From JADGGV01 sp035715725 (GTDB lineage: Bacteria; Gemmatimonadota; Gemmatimonadetes; Longimicrobiales; RSA9), in assembly GCA_035715725.1 (NCBI GenBank), contig DASTKT010000182.1:1-8580 (forward strand): a stretch of 8,580 bases of DNA. The letters run 5' to 3'. Of this stretch, positions 1 through 6,457 are shown one piece after another (the first letter of the stretch is position 1; each line of letters opens with the position of its first letter). A program made the translations under genes and the position numbers. Below the pieces are notes generated by a model. The model saw only the letters and a program-made list of their open reading frames with translations. It did not search any database and was not told where the DNA came from.

Positions 1-33
1 GACGAGCGCCGGAGCCGGAACGACGCGGTGCAT
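1..33 (-). CDS. 5' end of a minus-strand gene running off the left edge (partial)
   Basis: An ATG read on the minus strand at 33-31 opens a frame that stays open to the window edge, giving the first 11 residues MHRVVPAPALV. A good Shine-Dalgarno GGAGG lies at 43-39, five bases before the ATG, and this is the main reason for the call. There is too little sequence to name a product. The short hydrophobic start could belong to a signal peptide or to any soluble protein. It is divergent from the operon at 714, with about 680 bp between them. Confidence 0.45.
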   Translation of the reverse strand, partial: MHRVVPAPALV

Positions 34-243
34 GATCCCCTCCGCGGAACGGGGGAGCGCGACCCAGCCGTCGGGTTTTTGCGTTGTGGTGACTGGCCCG
101 AGATGAAGCCGTTCCAATATGCGGCCGGGCCGGCGCGGGACAATGATCACGTCGGCCCGGTCGGGAACGGAATGGGGCGTCGCGCGAAGGCGCGGAGCTG
201 AACGGATGAGACGCGAAGCGGAAGCTCGCCGGGCGCGTGGACA

Positions 244-453
244 GGGACGGGAACGGAAATGTGTCACACGGAGGCACGGAGTACACGGAGGGCGGACGGA
301 GGGTTGCCGGGCGGCGGAGGCTCGCCGGGGTGACGCATCATTTTTGATGTCAGATCCGGCGTACGCAGGTGGCCGGCGTGACGCCGTTATCCCCTCGGCG
401 TACTCTGCGCCTCTGCGGTGAAAACGCTGTTATTGCACGTGATGCCGCCCACG
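244..453 (+). repeat. MITE-like interspersed repeat, copy 1
   Basis: This stretch matches 4727-4927 in the same orientation. Both begin with GGGACGGGAACGGAA, and they are nearly identical from 305 to about 432. An internal hairpin CATCA-TTTT-TGATG sits at 336-349. The right end (403-422) is CTCTGCGCCTCTGCGGTGAA, exactly as in copy 2. The left end (about 262-303) differs: it reads CACGGAGGCACGGAG rather than the complement of the right end, so this copy lacks the perfect terminal inverted repeat seen in copy 2. It holds no convincing coding frame. The structure fits a non-autonomous palindromic element. Confidence 0.75.
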
Positions 454-713
454 ACGGCGGGATTCGGCCGCGAGTCGCCCGAGGACGAAGCCGCACCCCG
501 CGTCGCCTCCACCCCCCTTCCACCCCGCACGGCGTTCCCCGACGGCACGAAGCTCCCGGATCGGACGGGTGCGCGCCCGCGGCGCCGGGCGGGGGAAACG
601 CCCCGTCGCGCGTGGCCGTAGTGTCGATGAGGCCGCGGGCGGCCGCCGATCGCCGTGCGGCGCACGGATCCGGCGGCCGCCCGCTCGTCGTCCACAGCTT
701 CGGTGAGCGTGAG
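454..713. other. Non-coding leader between repeat copy 1 and the membrane-protein gene
   Basis: The frame of the downstream gene stays open back to 369, but the upstream part runs through the repeat and reads as Arg/Pro-rich low-complexity sequence, as GC-rich non-coding DNA does in any frame. No clear promoter hexamers, RNA gene or hairpin were seen. Bases 34-243, on the other side of the repeat, likewise show no gene I can support. The promoters of the operon at 714 and of the divergent partial gene at the left edge probably lie somewhere in 34-713. Confidence 0.4.
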
Positions 714-2528
714 ATGAACCGAGTGCAGAGCTGGCTCCATCGCTCGCGGAACGGCACGGCGGGCCATGCCGCCGGGAACGGTCAGGCGCCGGGCGCCGGC
801 CCGGCCTCGGGGGCGCCGGCGCGGGCCGGCGCGGCGGCGGACGCCGGCGTCGTCGGGGGCGACGCCGCCGGGAGCGCGCATGCCGCCCGTACCCACGCGA
901 ACGGGGATGCGCACGCCCGGGCGGTCGACCTCGGACCGGCGGTCCGGCCCGAGTCGATCACGGTGCACGTGACGGAGCTGCCGGCGGAGGCGGCGGACGG
1001 CTTCGGCGCGTTCGAGATCACGAAGAAGACGGACTTCTGGTTCGACCTGGAGGTGGCGCGGCTGGAGCGGGACGCGCGCGAGGAGGCGGTGGCGCAGGCG
1101 AAGGCGGGGACGCCGCGCCCCGGCGTAGCCGACGACGCGCTGGCCATCGAGAAGCACCTGGAGGCGCGGGCGGCCGAGCTGTTCCGGCGCTGGGCCGAGC
1201 GGGTGCGCACGAAGGTGAGCGACGCGGTCGCGGATGCGGCGCGCCAGGCGGGCGCGCGGCTGCTGGAGTACCGCGGGCGGGTGGCGTCGCTGCGGAAGGC
1301 GCTGCGCCGGACGGAGGCGGCGGAGTCGGAGGTGGAGCGGCTGCGCGCGGCGCCGCCGACGGGCGCGGCGAGCCTCGGCTTCACGAGCTTCCTGAAGGGG
1401 TGGCACTACTGGCTGCTGATGGTCGTCCTGGTCGGCGTGGACTGGGTGGCGAACGTGCCGGTCTTCGCGGAGCTGGTGCCGCGGGAGCCGGGCGCCGAGG
1501 AGCAGTGGGCGACGATCGTCGCCAACTCGGAGCGCTACGGCATCTTCGGCGGGCTCTACCGCGTCGGCGCGCGCATCCTGTTCGCGCCGGACGTCTCGCT
1601 GCTGGCGTTCGGCGTGATCGTCTTCCTGGTCTTCCTGGCGCACGTCTTCGGCGAGTCGATGCGGCAGCGGATCGCGATCCGGGAGGAGGACCTGCCGGCG
1701 GCGTCGCCGGGGATCCGCTCGCACCGGCGGCAGTTCGTGCTGCCGGCCGCGCTCTCGGGGCTCGGCGTGCTGCTCGTGATCGGCGTGCTGTTCATGGCGC
1801 GGGAGCGGATCGAGGCGGCGACGGACCAGCGGCTGCGCGATGCGCAGGTCCAGGTCTCGACGCTCGAGGCGCAGCTCGCGGACGCGCGCGCCCGGCAGGA
1901 CCTGGACGGCATCGCGCGGGCGCAGCGGCAGCTCCCGGAGGCGCGGACGCTGGTGGAGGAGCGCGGCAAGCGCGCGCAGTACGCGGCCGGCATCGAGGCG
2001 ATGAACCTGCCGATCCTGGTGCTGAACCTGGTGCTCGTGATCGCGGCGTCGCTCGCGGCGTACCTGGCGAAGGGCGAGACGCTGGAGCAGCGCCGGCTCG
2101 TCGACCCGCGGCTGAAGGAGCTGGAGGCGGAGCTGGGCCGGCTGCGGGAGGAGGCGCAGGGGCAGCGCGAGCGGCTGCGCCAGCTCGGCGCCGACATCCT
2201 CGACCGGCTCGCGCTCGCCCAGCGGCTGCTGCACGCGCGGCCGCTGGCCGGGTGGGAGGGGAAGGCGCAGCGGCTGGCGGGCGTCGTGCCGCTGTTCCGC
2301 GCGGAGAATGCGCGGGAGCGCGCGCTCGATCCGGCCAACATCCTGGCGTTCCAGCGGCCGTCGGCGCTTTCCCTCCCGGCCGTCGATGCGGACGCGCCGC
2401 TGGACGCGCCGCCGGAGCTGCTCACGCACGCGGCGGAGTTCGAGCGGCTGCGTGCCGACTGGCTGGAGCTGGAGGCGGGGGAGGCGGCGCGGCACGGGCC
2501 GGAAACGGAAGGAGGCGACGTCGCATGA
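714..2528 (+). CDS. Four-TM membrane protein with long coiled coils, unknown function
   Basis: Predicted 604 residues, not recognised as a named family. Residues 12-70 are Ala/Gly-rich and probably disordered. Residues 80-215 start with a short conserved-looking stretch (SITVHVTELP, then EITKKTDFWFDLE) and continue as charged coiled-coil helix. Four hydrophobic segments lie near 230-250, 293-312, 341-361 and 432-452. Between the third and fourth is a helical coiled coil (362-425), and another follows the fourth (456-510). An acidic, Pro-containing tail ends at GGDVA. The layout suggests an envelope scaffold or sensor with large helical domains rather than a transporter. I chose ATG 714 because the upstream extension looks non-coding; its ribosome site is weak (GTGAG only). 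The stop overlaps the next start as ATGA, so the two genes are probably co-translated. No nuclease, ATPase or kinase motif is visible. Confidence 0.8.
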   Translation: MNRVQSWLHRSRNGTAGHAAGNGQAPGAGPASGAPARAGAAADAGVVGGDAAGSAHAARTHANGDAHARAVDLGPAVRPESITVHVTELPAEAADGFGAFEITKKTDFWFDLEVARLERDAREEAVAQAKAGTPRPGVADDALAIEKHLEARAAELFRRWAERVRTKVSDAVADAARQAGARLLEYRGRVASLRKALRRTEAAESEVERLRAAPPTGAASLGFTSFLKGWHYWLLMVVLVGVDWVANVPVFAELVPREPGAEEQWATIVANSERYGIFGGLYRVGARILFAPDVSLLAFGVIVFLVFLAHVFGESMRQRIAIREEDLPAASPGIRSHRRQFVLPAALSGLGVLLVIGVLFMARERIEAATDQRLRDAQVQVSTLEAQLADARARQDLDGIARAQRQLPEARTLVEERGKRAQYAAGIEAMNLPILVLNLVLVIAASLAAYLAKGETLEQRRLVDPRLKELEAELGRLREEAQGQRERLRQLGADILDRLALAQRLLHARPLAGWEGKAQRLAGVVPLFRAENARERALDPANILAFQRPSALSLPAVDADAPLDAPPELLTHAAEFERLRADWLELEAGEAARHGPETEGGDVA

Positions 2529-3268
2529 CGAAGCGCATCATGGTCCCGGCGCTCCTCGCGCTCGCGGGGTGCGGCGGCGCGGCCGCGAACACGGCGGAGG
2601 CCGTGCGCGAGCCGCGGCAGCTCATCGTGGCGGTGGACCTGTCGGGGAGCCAGACGCCGCGCATGCTGGCCGACGAGAAGGCGTTCCTGGCGCAGCTCGT
2701 GGACGGGCTCTCCTTCGGGGACCAGCTCGTGCTCCTCGAGATGCACCAGGCGACGACGCACGAGGACGCCCGCCGCTGGGCCGACACGTTCCCCCGCCCG
2801 GTCGATCCGACGTTCGTCTCCTCGCGCGACCGCGACCGGCTCGCGGGCGCGCGGGAGGGCGCGCGCTCCGTCGCCGATGCGCTGTTCGACCCGGCGACGG
2901 CCGGGAAGGCCATGCACACCGACATCCTCTCGACGCTGCACGTGGCCGCCGAGTACGCCCGCGACGCCGGCGGGCGCCGCCCCACGCTCGTCCTCCTCTC
3001 CGACATGCTGCAGTCGGCCAACGGGATCGAGATGGAGGGGCTGCGCCGCATGCCGGACGCGCGCTGGATCGAGCGCCAGAAGGCGATGGGGCTGCTGCCC
3101 CGGCTGGACGGCGTGTGCATCGCCGTGATCGGCGCCGACCCGACGACGCCGGCCGGCGTGCGCGTCCGCGATTTCTGGCTGCGCTACTTCGCCGCGGCTG
3201 GCGCACGGCTGGACGCGCGCGGCTACCGCGTCATGGCGCCGGACGGGGCGGTGGGGGGGTGCGGCTGA
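2525..3268 (+). CDS. VWA-domain lipoprotein
   Basis: Predicted 247 residues. The N-terminus is a lipoprotein signal: basic start MTKR, hydrophobic core, then lipobox L13-A-G-C16, so Cys16 is the likely lipidated residue. A von Willebrand factor A fold follows. Its metal-ion-dependent adhesion site (MIDAS) is complete: D38-L-S40-G-S42 after the strand LIVAV, T132 in HTDIL, and D160 in LVLLSD. Such domains bind partners through a divalent metal. The mature protein should be anchored on the outer face of the inner membrane or in the outer membrane. The gene overlaps the membrane-protein gene by ATGA and has a strong site AAGGAGG at 2509-2515, nine bases before its ATG. This arrangement suggests that the lipoprotein works with the coiled-coil membrane protein, which is inference. 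The ligand cannot be read from the sequence. Confidence 0.88.
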   Translation: MTKRIMVPALLALAGCGGAAANTAEAVREPRQLIVAVDLSGSQTPRMLADEKAFLAQLVDGLSFGDQLVLLEMHQATTHEDARRWADTFPRPVDPTFVSSRDRDRLAGAREGARSVADALFDPATAGKAMHTDILSTLHVAAEYARDAGGRRPTLVLLSDMLQSANGIEMEGLRRMPDARWIERQKAMGLLPRLDGVCIAVIGADPTTPAGVRVRDFWLRYFAAAGARLDARGYRVMAPDGAVGGCG

Positions 3269-3274
3269 ACGGCC

Positions 3275-3381
3275 GAGTGGGGGAGCGGGGGAGCGGGGGA
3301 GTGGGGGAACAACAGACGCCCACTCTCCCGCTCGCCCGCTCGCCCGCTCCGCTGTCCGCCCGCTCCCCCACTCCCCCACTC
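3275..3381. terminator. Inverted repeat between convergent genes, probable bidirectional terminator
   Basis: Bases 3275-3297 (GAGTGGGGGAGCGGG and onward) pair with 3359-3381 over 23 bases with one mismatch. The intervening loop of about 61 bases is C-rich on its right side. The structure begins six bases after the stop of the VWA lipoprotein gene and overlaps the stop codon (3382-3380) of the convergent VWA gene, so it serves the 3' ends of both transcripts. There is no T tract, so a classical intrinsic terminator is not shown; a stem that blocks transcription or protects the RNA 3' end is an alternative. Confidence 0.5.
3279..3307 (+). other. Potential G-quadruplex
   Basis: Four runs of exactly five G (3279-3283, 3287-3291, 3295-3299, 3303-3307) are separated by the three-base linkers AGC, AGC and AGT. 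This is a textbook intramolecular G-quadruplex pattern on the plus strand. It would form in the mRNA just after the lipoprotein stop codon and competes with the inverted-repeat pairing described for the same region. The period-8 unit (GGGGGAGC/T) also makes it a short tandem repeat prone to slippage. Confidence 0.6.
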
Positions 3382-4651
3382 AGTCTTCCGGCTTCCGCCG
3401 CGAGATGAGGCGGCTGCGCGAGCGAGCGCCGCGGGTGGCGTCGTGGGCGCGCTGGAACAGGTACTTCGCGTCGGCCTCGCTCACGCCGTGCGCGGCGGCG
3501 CGGTCGGCGAGCTGCTGCAGGTCCGCGGCCTCCTCGGCTATGTCGAGGTCCTCCAGGCACATGGGCGAGGCGGCGAGGGCGGCGCCGAGGTCGCGAAGCA
3601 TGGCGGCGGCGCCGGCGTCGTCGCCGCGCTCGCGGGCGCGGAGCGCGGCTTCCCGGGCCCGCGCGGCCTGGAGCAGCAGCACCTCGCGCCGGACCTCGGG
3701 GTCGACGTGGGCGCCGCCGGCGCGGGACACCTCGATCGGCAGCGCCAGCTCCTCGGCGCTGATCGTGCCGTCGGCGCGCAGGACGGTGGCCTTCACGACG
3801 AGCTCCGCGACCGCCATCGGCTCGCTCTCCCCCTCGACCAGGAACTCCAGCAGCAGCGGCTTCGGCTCGCGGGCGTAGAGGTCGCCCAGCTCGAGGCGCA
3901 GGCCCTCGGGCGTGTCGAAGGACGGGTAGGAGTGCCACGACGCGGCGAGCGTCGCGCCTGCGCCGGGGCGCACCGTGACGGACACGTTCTGCGCGGCGAG
4001 CGTGAGCAGCCCCTCCAGCTCGTGGCCGAAGACCGCGGGCGCCTGGTCCGGCGCCTCGATGTAGTAGGTGTTGCCGCCGGCGGCGTCGGCCATGTCGCGC
4101 AGCAGGCGCTCGTCGTAGTCCTCCCCGAAGCCGATCGTCGTGGTCGAGATGCCGGTCTCGTGCGCCCGGGCGCACAGCCCGACGAGCTGCGCCGGGTCCG
4201 TGATGCCGACGTTGGCCAGGCCGTCGGTGAGGAGCAGGACGCGGTTGATGCGGCCGTCCGCGCGGCCGTCCGCCACCAGCTCGCGGCCGCGCAGCCAGCC
4301 GCCGCTCAGGTTCGTCGAGCCGCCGGCCTCGATGGCCTCGATCCGCTCCGGCAGGTCCTGCTGCGCCTCGCCGGTGGCGGGCGGCGCCACGGTCCAGACG
4401 CCGTCGTCGTAGGCGACGACGCTCACCACGTCGTCGGGCGCGAGCCGCCGCACGAGGAACGCCGCCGCCTCGCGCGCGGCCTCCAGCTTCGGGCCCGCCA
4501 TGGAGCCGGACCGGTCGAGCACGATGCCAAGGTTGACCGGCGCGCGGCCGGCGGCCGGCTCCCCCGCCTCGCCCTCGAGCTTGAGGAGCGCGCGGACCAG
4601 CCAGCCGCCGTCCGCGACCGGCTCGTGGTCGAGGAGGATCGTCGTCTTCAT
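3380..4651 (-). CDS. Cytoplasmic VWA-domain protein
   Basis: Predicted 423 residues, without signal peptide or membrane segment. The VWA domain spans about 37-200. Its MIDAS is complete: D46-R-S48-G-S50 after VNLGIVL, T113 in GGSTNL, and D143 in LLLTDG. A beta-rich region follows at about 215-310 and a helical Ala/Glu/Arg-rich region at 317-400, before a basic tail. This order resembles the widespread bacterial VWA proteins annotated as YfbK-like or calcium-activated chloride channel-like, which are not channels in bacteria as far as is known. The frame stays open upstream, but ATG 4651 is preceded by GGAGG at 4661-4657, five bases away, and upstream residues run into repeat copy 2. It is convergent with the VWA-lipoprotein operon. 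No MoxR-type ATPase, a frequent partner of VWA proteins, is in the window. Confidence 0.88.
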   Translation of the reverse strand: MKTTILLDHEPVADGGWLVRALLKLEGEAGEPAAGRAPVNLGIVLDRSGSMAGPKLEAAREAAAFLVRRLAPDDVVSVVAYDDGVWTVAPPATGEAQQDLPERIEAIEAGGSTNLSGGWLRGRELVADGRADGRINRVLLLTDGLANVGITDPAQLVGLCARAHETGISTTTIGFGEDYDERLLRDMADAAGGNTYYIEAPDQAPAVFGHELEGLLTLAAQNVSVTVRPGAGATLAASWHSYPSFDTPEGLRLELGDLYAREPKPLLLEFLVEGESEPMAVAELVVKATVLRADGTISAEELALPIEVSRAGGAHVDPEVRREVLLLQAARAREAALRARERGDDAGAAAMLRDLGAALAASPMCLEDLDIAEEAADLQQLADRAAAHGVSEADAKYLFQRAHDATRGARSRSRLISRRKPED

Positions 4652-4726
4652 CGTCGCCTCCAGGGTGAAGTGGACACGACGCGAAGATAGCGCGGGGGTC
4701 CGACAGCCGGGCGCGGCGTGGGTGCG

Positions 4727-4927
4727 GGGACGGGAACGGAATTGTTCACCGCAGAGGCGCAGAGGACGCAGAGGGCTGCCGGGCGGCGGAGGCTCGCCGG
4801 GGGGACGCATCATTTTGTTGATGTCATGTCCGGCGTACGCAGGTGGCCGGCGTGACGCCGTTATCCCCTCGGCGTACTCTGCGCCTCTGCGGTGAAAACG
4901 CTGTTGTCGGACGTGCGGCCGCCCGCG
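4727..4927 (+). repeat. MITE-like interspersed repeat, copy 2
   Basis: This is the better-preserved copy of the element at 244-453. Its ends form an inverted repeat: 4745-4775 pairs with 4866-4896 over 31 bases with two mismatches, including a perfect outer 20 (TTCACCGCAGAGGCGCAGAG against its complement at 4877-4896). Inside are CATCA-TTTTGT-TGATG (4808-4823) and GGCGT-G-ACGCC. Compared with copy 1, the first of these hairpins keeps its stem while the loop changes length. No transposase frame is present, so any mobility would need an enzyme supplied elsewhere. It lies between two divergent genes, so it could also carry promoter elements, although none was identified. Confidence 0.8.
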
Positions 4928-5034
4928 GACGTGAGGTCGGGGTGGACGGCCGCGCCCGCGGCGCCGGGATCGAGAGCGGCGCGGCGCGGGCCTAATCCTC
5001 CGGCGGCGAGACGCCGATACTCGGAGCATGACTC

Positions 5035-5040
5035 GAAGGG
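5035..5040 (+). promoter_or_regulatory. Ribosome binding site deciding the start of the first small membrane protein
   Basis: GAAGGG lies eight bases before ATG 5049. The upstream in-frame ATG at 5028 has only GGAG at 5023-5026, one base away, which is too close to work. The later start also places the conserved REAAL motif directly after Met. Confidence 0.5.
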
Positions 5041-5048
5041 ACTCTTCC

Positions 5049-5393
5049 ATGCGCGAGGCCGCGCTGCTCGGTGTCGGCCTCGGGATGCTCGCCACGCTCG
5101 GGCTGCTCGTGGCGGTGACGGATGCGCTTTCGCTGCAACCGCCGGGCTTCCGCGAGCGGGCGGCCCGCGTTTTCGCGCTCGGCGCGCTCGCGCTGGGCGC
5201 CTATGGCCTCGAGCGCATCCGGCGCCGAGGCTGGCTCCAGCGCTTCGCGGACACGGCACGGCCCCGCCGGCGCCGGGTGCCGGTGGCGGTCGAGGCGGCG
5301 GCGCTGCTCGGATCCGGCGCGGTGGGCGTGCAGCCCGGCGCGGCACCGGAGCGGGCATCGGTACAGGCGCTGATCGAGCCGTCGCGGTTCTGA
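5049..5393 (+). CDS. Small two-TM membrane protein, paralogue of the gene at 5902
   Basis: Predicted 114 residues, family not recognised. It starts MREAALLGVGLG; hydrophobic segments lie near 4-24 and 40-55, and the second is followed by a basic stretch (ERIRRR), which should sit in the cytoplasm. A second basic patch RPRRRR at 71-76 precedes an Ala/Gly/Val-rich tail. Residues 2-60 align without gaps to residues 8-66 of the protein at 5902-6354, with about 28 identities of 59 by hand count, including REAAL, GLG and VFALG. The tails are unrelated. ATG 5028 would add seven residues, but ATG 5049 has the better ribosome site. A strong hairpin lies 30 bases after the stop, so this is probably a one-gene transcript. 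The function is unknown. Confidence 0.65.
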   Translation: MREAALLGVGLGMLATLGLLVAVTDALSLQPPGFRERAARVFALGALALGAYGLERIRRRGWLQRFADTARPRRRRVPVAVEAAALLGSGAVGVQPGAAPERASVQALIEPSRF

Positions 5394-5423
5394 TCGTTCC
5401 AACGCAGGGGTATGGCCCCGACT

Positions 5424-5483
5424 CCGGGGCTCCTCGAAGGGAGGAGCCCCGGCCGGGCCTTGTGCGCGTTGCGCGGCCCGGCC
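5424..5483 (+). terminator. Tandem strong hairpins after the first small membrane-protein gene
   Basis: The first hairpin is a perfect 12-bp stem: CCGGGGCTCCTC (5424-5435), loop GAAGG, GAGGAGCCCCGG (5441-5452). A second perfect 9-bp stem shares its last two bases: GGCCGGGCC (5451-5459) with GGCCCGGCC (5475-5483). No real T tract follows either stem, only CCTTG after the first. The position just past the stop at 5393 favours a terminator role, or one stem may be an antiterminator alternative to the other. Confidence 0.6.
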
Positions 5484-5901
5484 GGAGGGTGGGACAGGAC
5501 CGATCGTGATCCTGCTGCAGGAAGAGGCATCGGTGGGCTGCCGCCGCTCGTGAGGTCCGCCCTCCCGCGCGGCGCAGATTCCGGCGGAACCGGCCTCCGG
5601 GCGTACCGCTCGGCCCGGATCTCCTCGTCGATTCCGTCGCTCGCCATGAACGTTACCTGCGCGCGGCTCGCCGCGCATGGGGAAATCGCACCATGGACAT
5701 CCGGCGCGGACCCGCGATGCGGCCGTGCCGCGGACGGCACGGGCGAGCCCTCCTGGCGGGTTTCCGCTGGACAGTACCGGCGGTCCCGCCAGACGGTCCT
5801 CGGCTGAGCTCACCGGCGGACCCGCGGCGGGCCATCGGCCGGCGCTGTCCGCTCGGGCATACCGGTAAGGAACCCCACACAATCCAACGGAGGCGTCGCC
5901 T
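5484..5901. other. Intergenic stretch with a possible decayed coding remnant
   Basis: No frame here has a ribosome site or a recognisable product. Two reading frames show sequences reminiscent of the 12-residue tail repeat of the next gene. One, around 5690-5807, contains TSGADP and DGTGEPSWRV and ends at the stop 5805-5807. The other, up to 5868 and in frame with the next gene, has the motif TGGPA twice, exactly 12 codons apart (start bases about 5776 and 5812). This could be an eroded relative of the tail, or chance in GC-rich DNA. The last bases carry the GGAGG site (5889-5893) of the next gene. Confidence 0.35.
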
Positions 5902-6354
5902 ATGCGAACGGATCCGCGGGTACGTGAAGCCGCGCTCATGGGGATCGGGCTCGGGAGTCTCGTCGCCGTCTGCGCGATGATGGCCATGGCGGCCGTCGTC
6001 GGCCTCGACGGCGCGGACTTCCAGCTCCGGGTCACGCAGGTCTTCGCGCTCGGGCTCCTGGCCCTGGCGCTGGCGGGGCTGATCCGTCTCCGGCGCCGGT
6101 GGTCGGGGCGGCGCGGCCACGCGCACGGGCGCCGCCGCGGCTCCACGCGCACGGGCGGCGTGGACCCGGACGGGTTCGCCGCGCTTCCGGCGGGCAGCGA
6201 CGCGGAAGCCCGCGTCGCCCGGCCGGCTGGCACAGAGGCCGGTGAGCACATGGCGCGGGCGGATGGCAGCGACGCCGGTGCGCGCATCGTGCTGCGGGGC
6301 GGACCCGGCGCCGACGAGCGCATCGCGCTTCCGGGCAGACCCGGCGACAGCTGA
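5902..6354 (+). CDS. Small two-TM membrane protein with 12-residue tandem-repeat tail
   Basis: Predicted 150 residues. ATG 5902 has GGAGG at 5889-5893, eight bases upstream. Residues 8-66 are paralogous to the protein at 5049-5393: REAALMGIGLG begins the first hydrophobic segment (about 10-35), VFALG begins the second (about 46-63), and a basic stretch RLRRR follows. After a basic linker (67-83) comes a tail built of a degenerate 12-residue repeat at 94-105, 106-117, 118-129 and 130-141, with a partial unit 142-150 and perhaps an earlier unit at 82-93. The approximate consensus is A-R-x-x-G-S-D-A-x-x-R-V. The basic linker suggests a cytoplasmic tail. Function is unknown. A 9-bp hairpin starts directly after the stop codon. 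Confidence 0.75.
   Translation: MRTDPRVREAALMGIGLGSLVAVCAMMAMAAVVGLDGADFQLRVTQVFALGLLALALAGLIRLRRRWSGRRGHAHGRRRGSTRTGGVDPDGFAALPAGSDAEARVARPAGTEAGEHMARADGSDAGARIVLRGGPGADERIALPGRPGDS
6181..6351 (+). repeat. 36-bp tandem repeat within the coding sequence
   Basis: Units at 6181-6216, 6217-6252, 6253-6288, 6289-6324 and a partial 6325-6351 each encode 12 residues of the tail. They are clearer in protein than in DNA: Gly at unit position 5 is kept in all units, an acidic residue at position 7 in most, and the complete units end in Val, Met or Ile. Divergent DNA with kept residue pattern suggests an old expansion under some constraint. Confidence 0.6.
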
Positions 6355-6389
6355 GCCGGGCGAGCGCTACACCGCCCTTGTCGCCCGGC
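6355..6389 (+). terminator. Hairpin directly after the stop of the tandem-repeat membrane protein
   Basis: GCCGGGCGA (6355-6363) pairs perfectly with TCGCCCGGC (6381-6389) around a 17-base loop. The stem starts at the first base after TGA. No T tract follows. It separates this gene from the receiver gene at 6458 and suggests separate transcripts. Confidence 0.5.
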
Positions 6390-6457
6390 GAGGCGGCCCC
6401 CACCTTTCGCGCGCCCGGATCCCGACAATCTGCCGTCCCCTCGCCGGAGCGCGCGCG

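Noticed and set aside
119..421. Plus-strand open frame near the left edge
   Set aside because: It is Arg-rich, runs through repeat copy 1 and has no ribosome site or recognisable product.
369..713. N-terminal extension of the four-TM protein
   Set aside because: The frame is open but crosses the interspersed repeat and is low-complexity; ATG 714 gives a sensible protein start.
387..2495. Second long minus-strand frame
   Set aside because: It is dominated by Arg, Leu, Pro and Gln with no domain motif, and lies opposite a convincing coding region.
1556..3379. Long minus-strand frame opposite the membrane protein and VWA lipoprotein
   Set aside because: The translation is Arg/Ser/Pro-rich shadow sequence of GC-rich DNA, while the plus-strand frames have TM segments, a lipobox and a full MIDAS.
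5201..5740. Minus-strand open frame over the first small membrane protein
   Set aside because: It crosses the strong hairpins and has shadow-like composition, with no motif or start site.
5412..5807. Plus-strand open frame between the paralogues as a gene
   Set aside because: It has no ribosome site at any ATG, starts within the terminator hairpins and lacks a coherent domain; it is kept only as a possible remnant.
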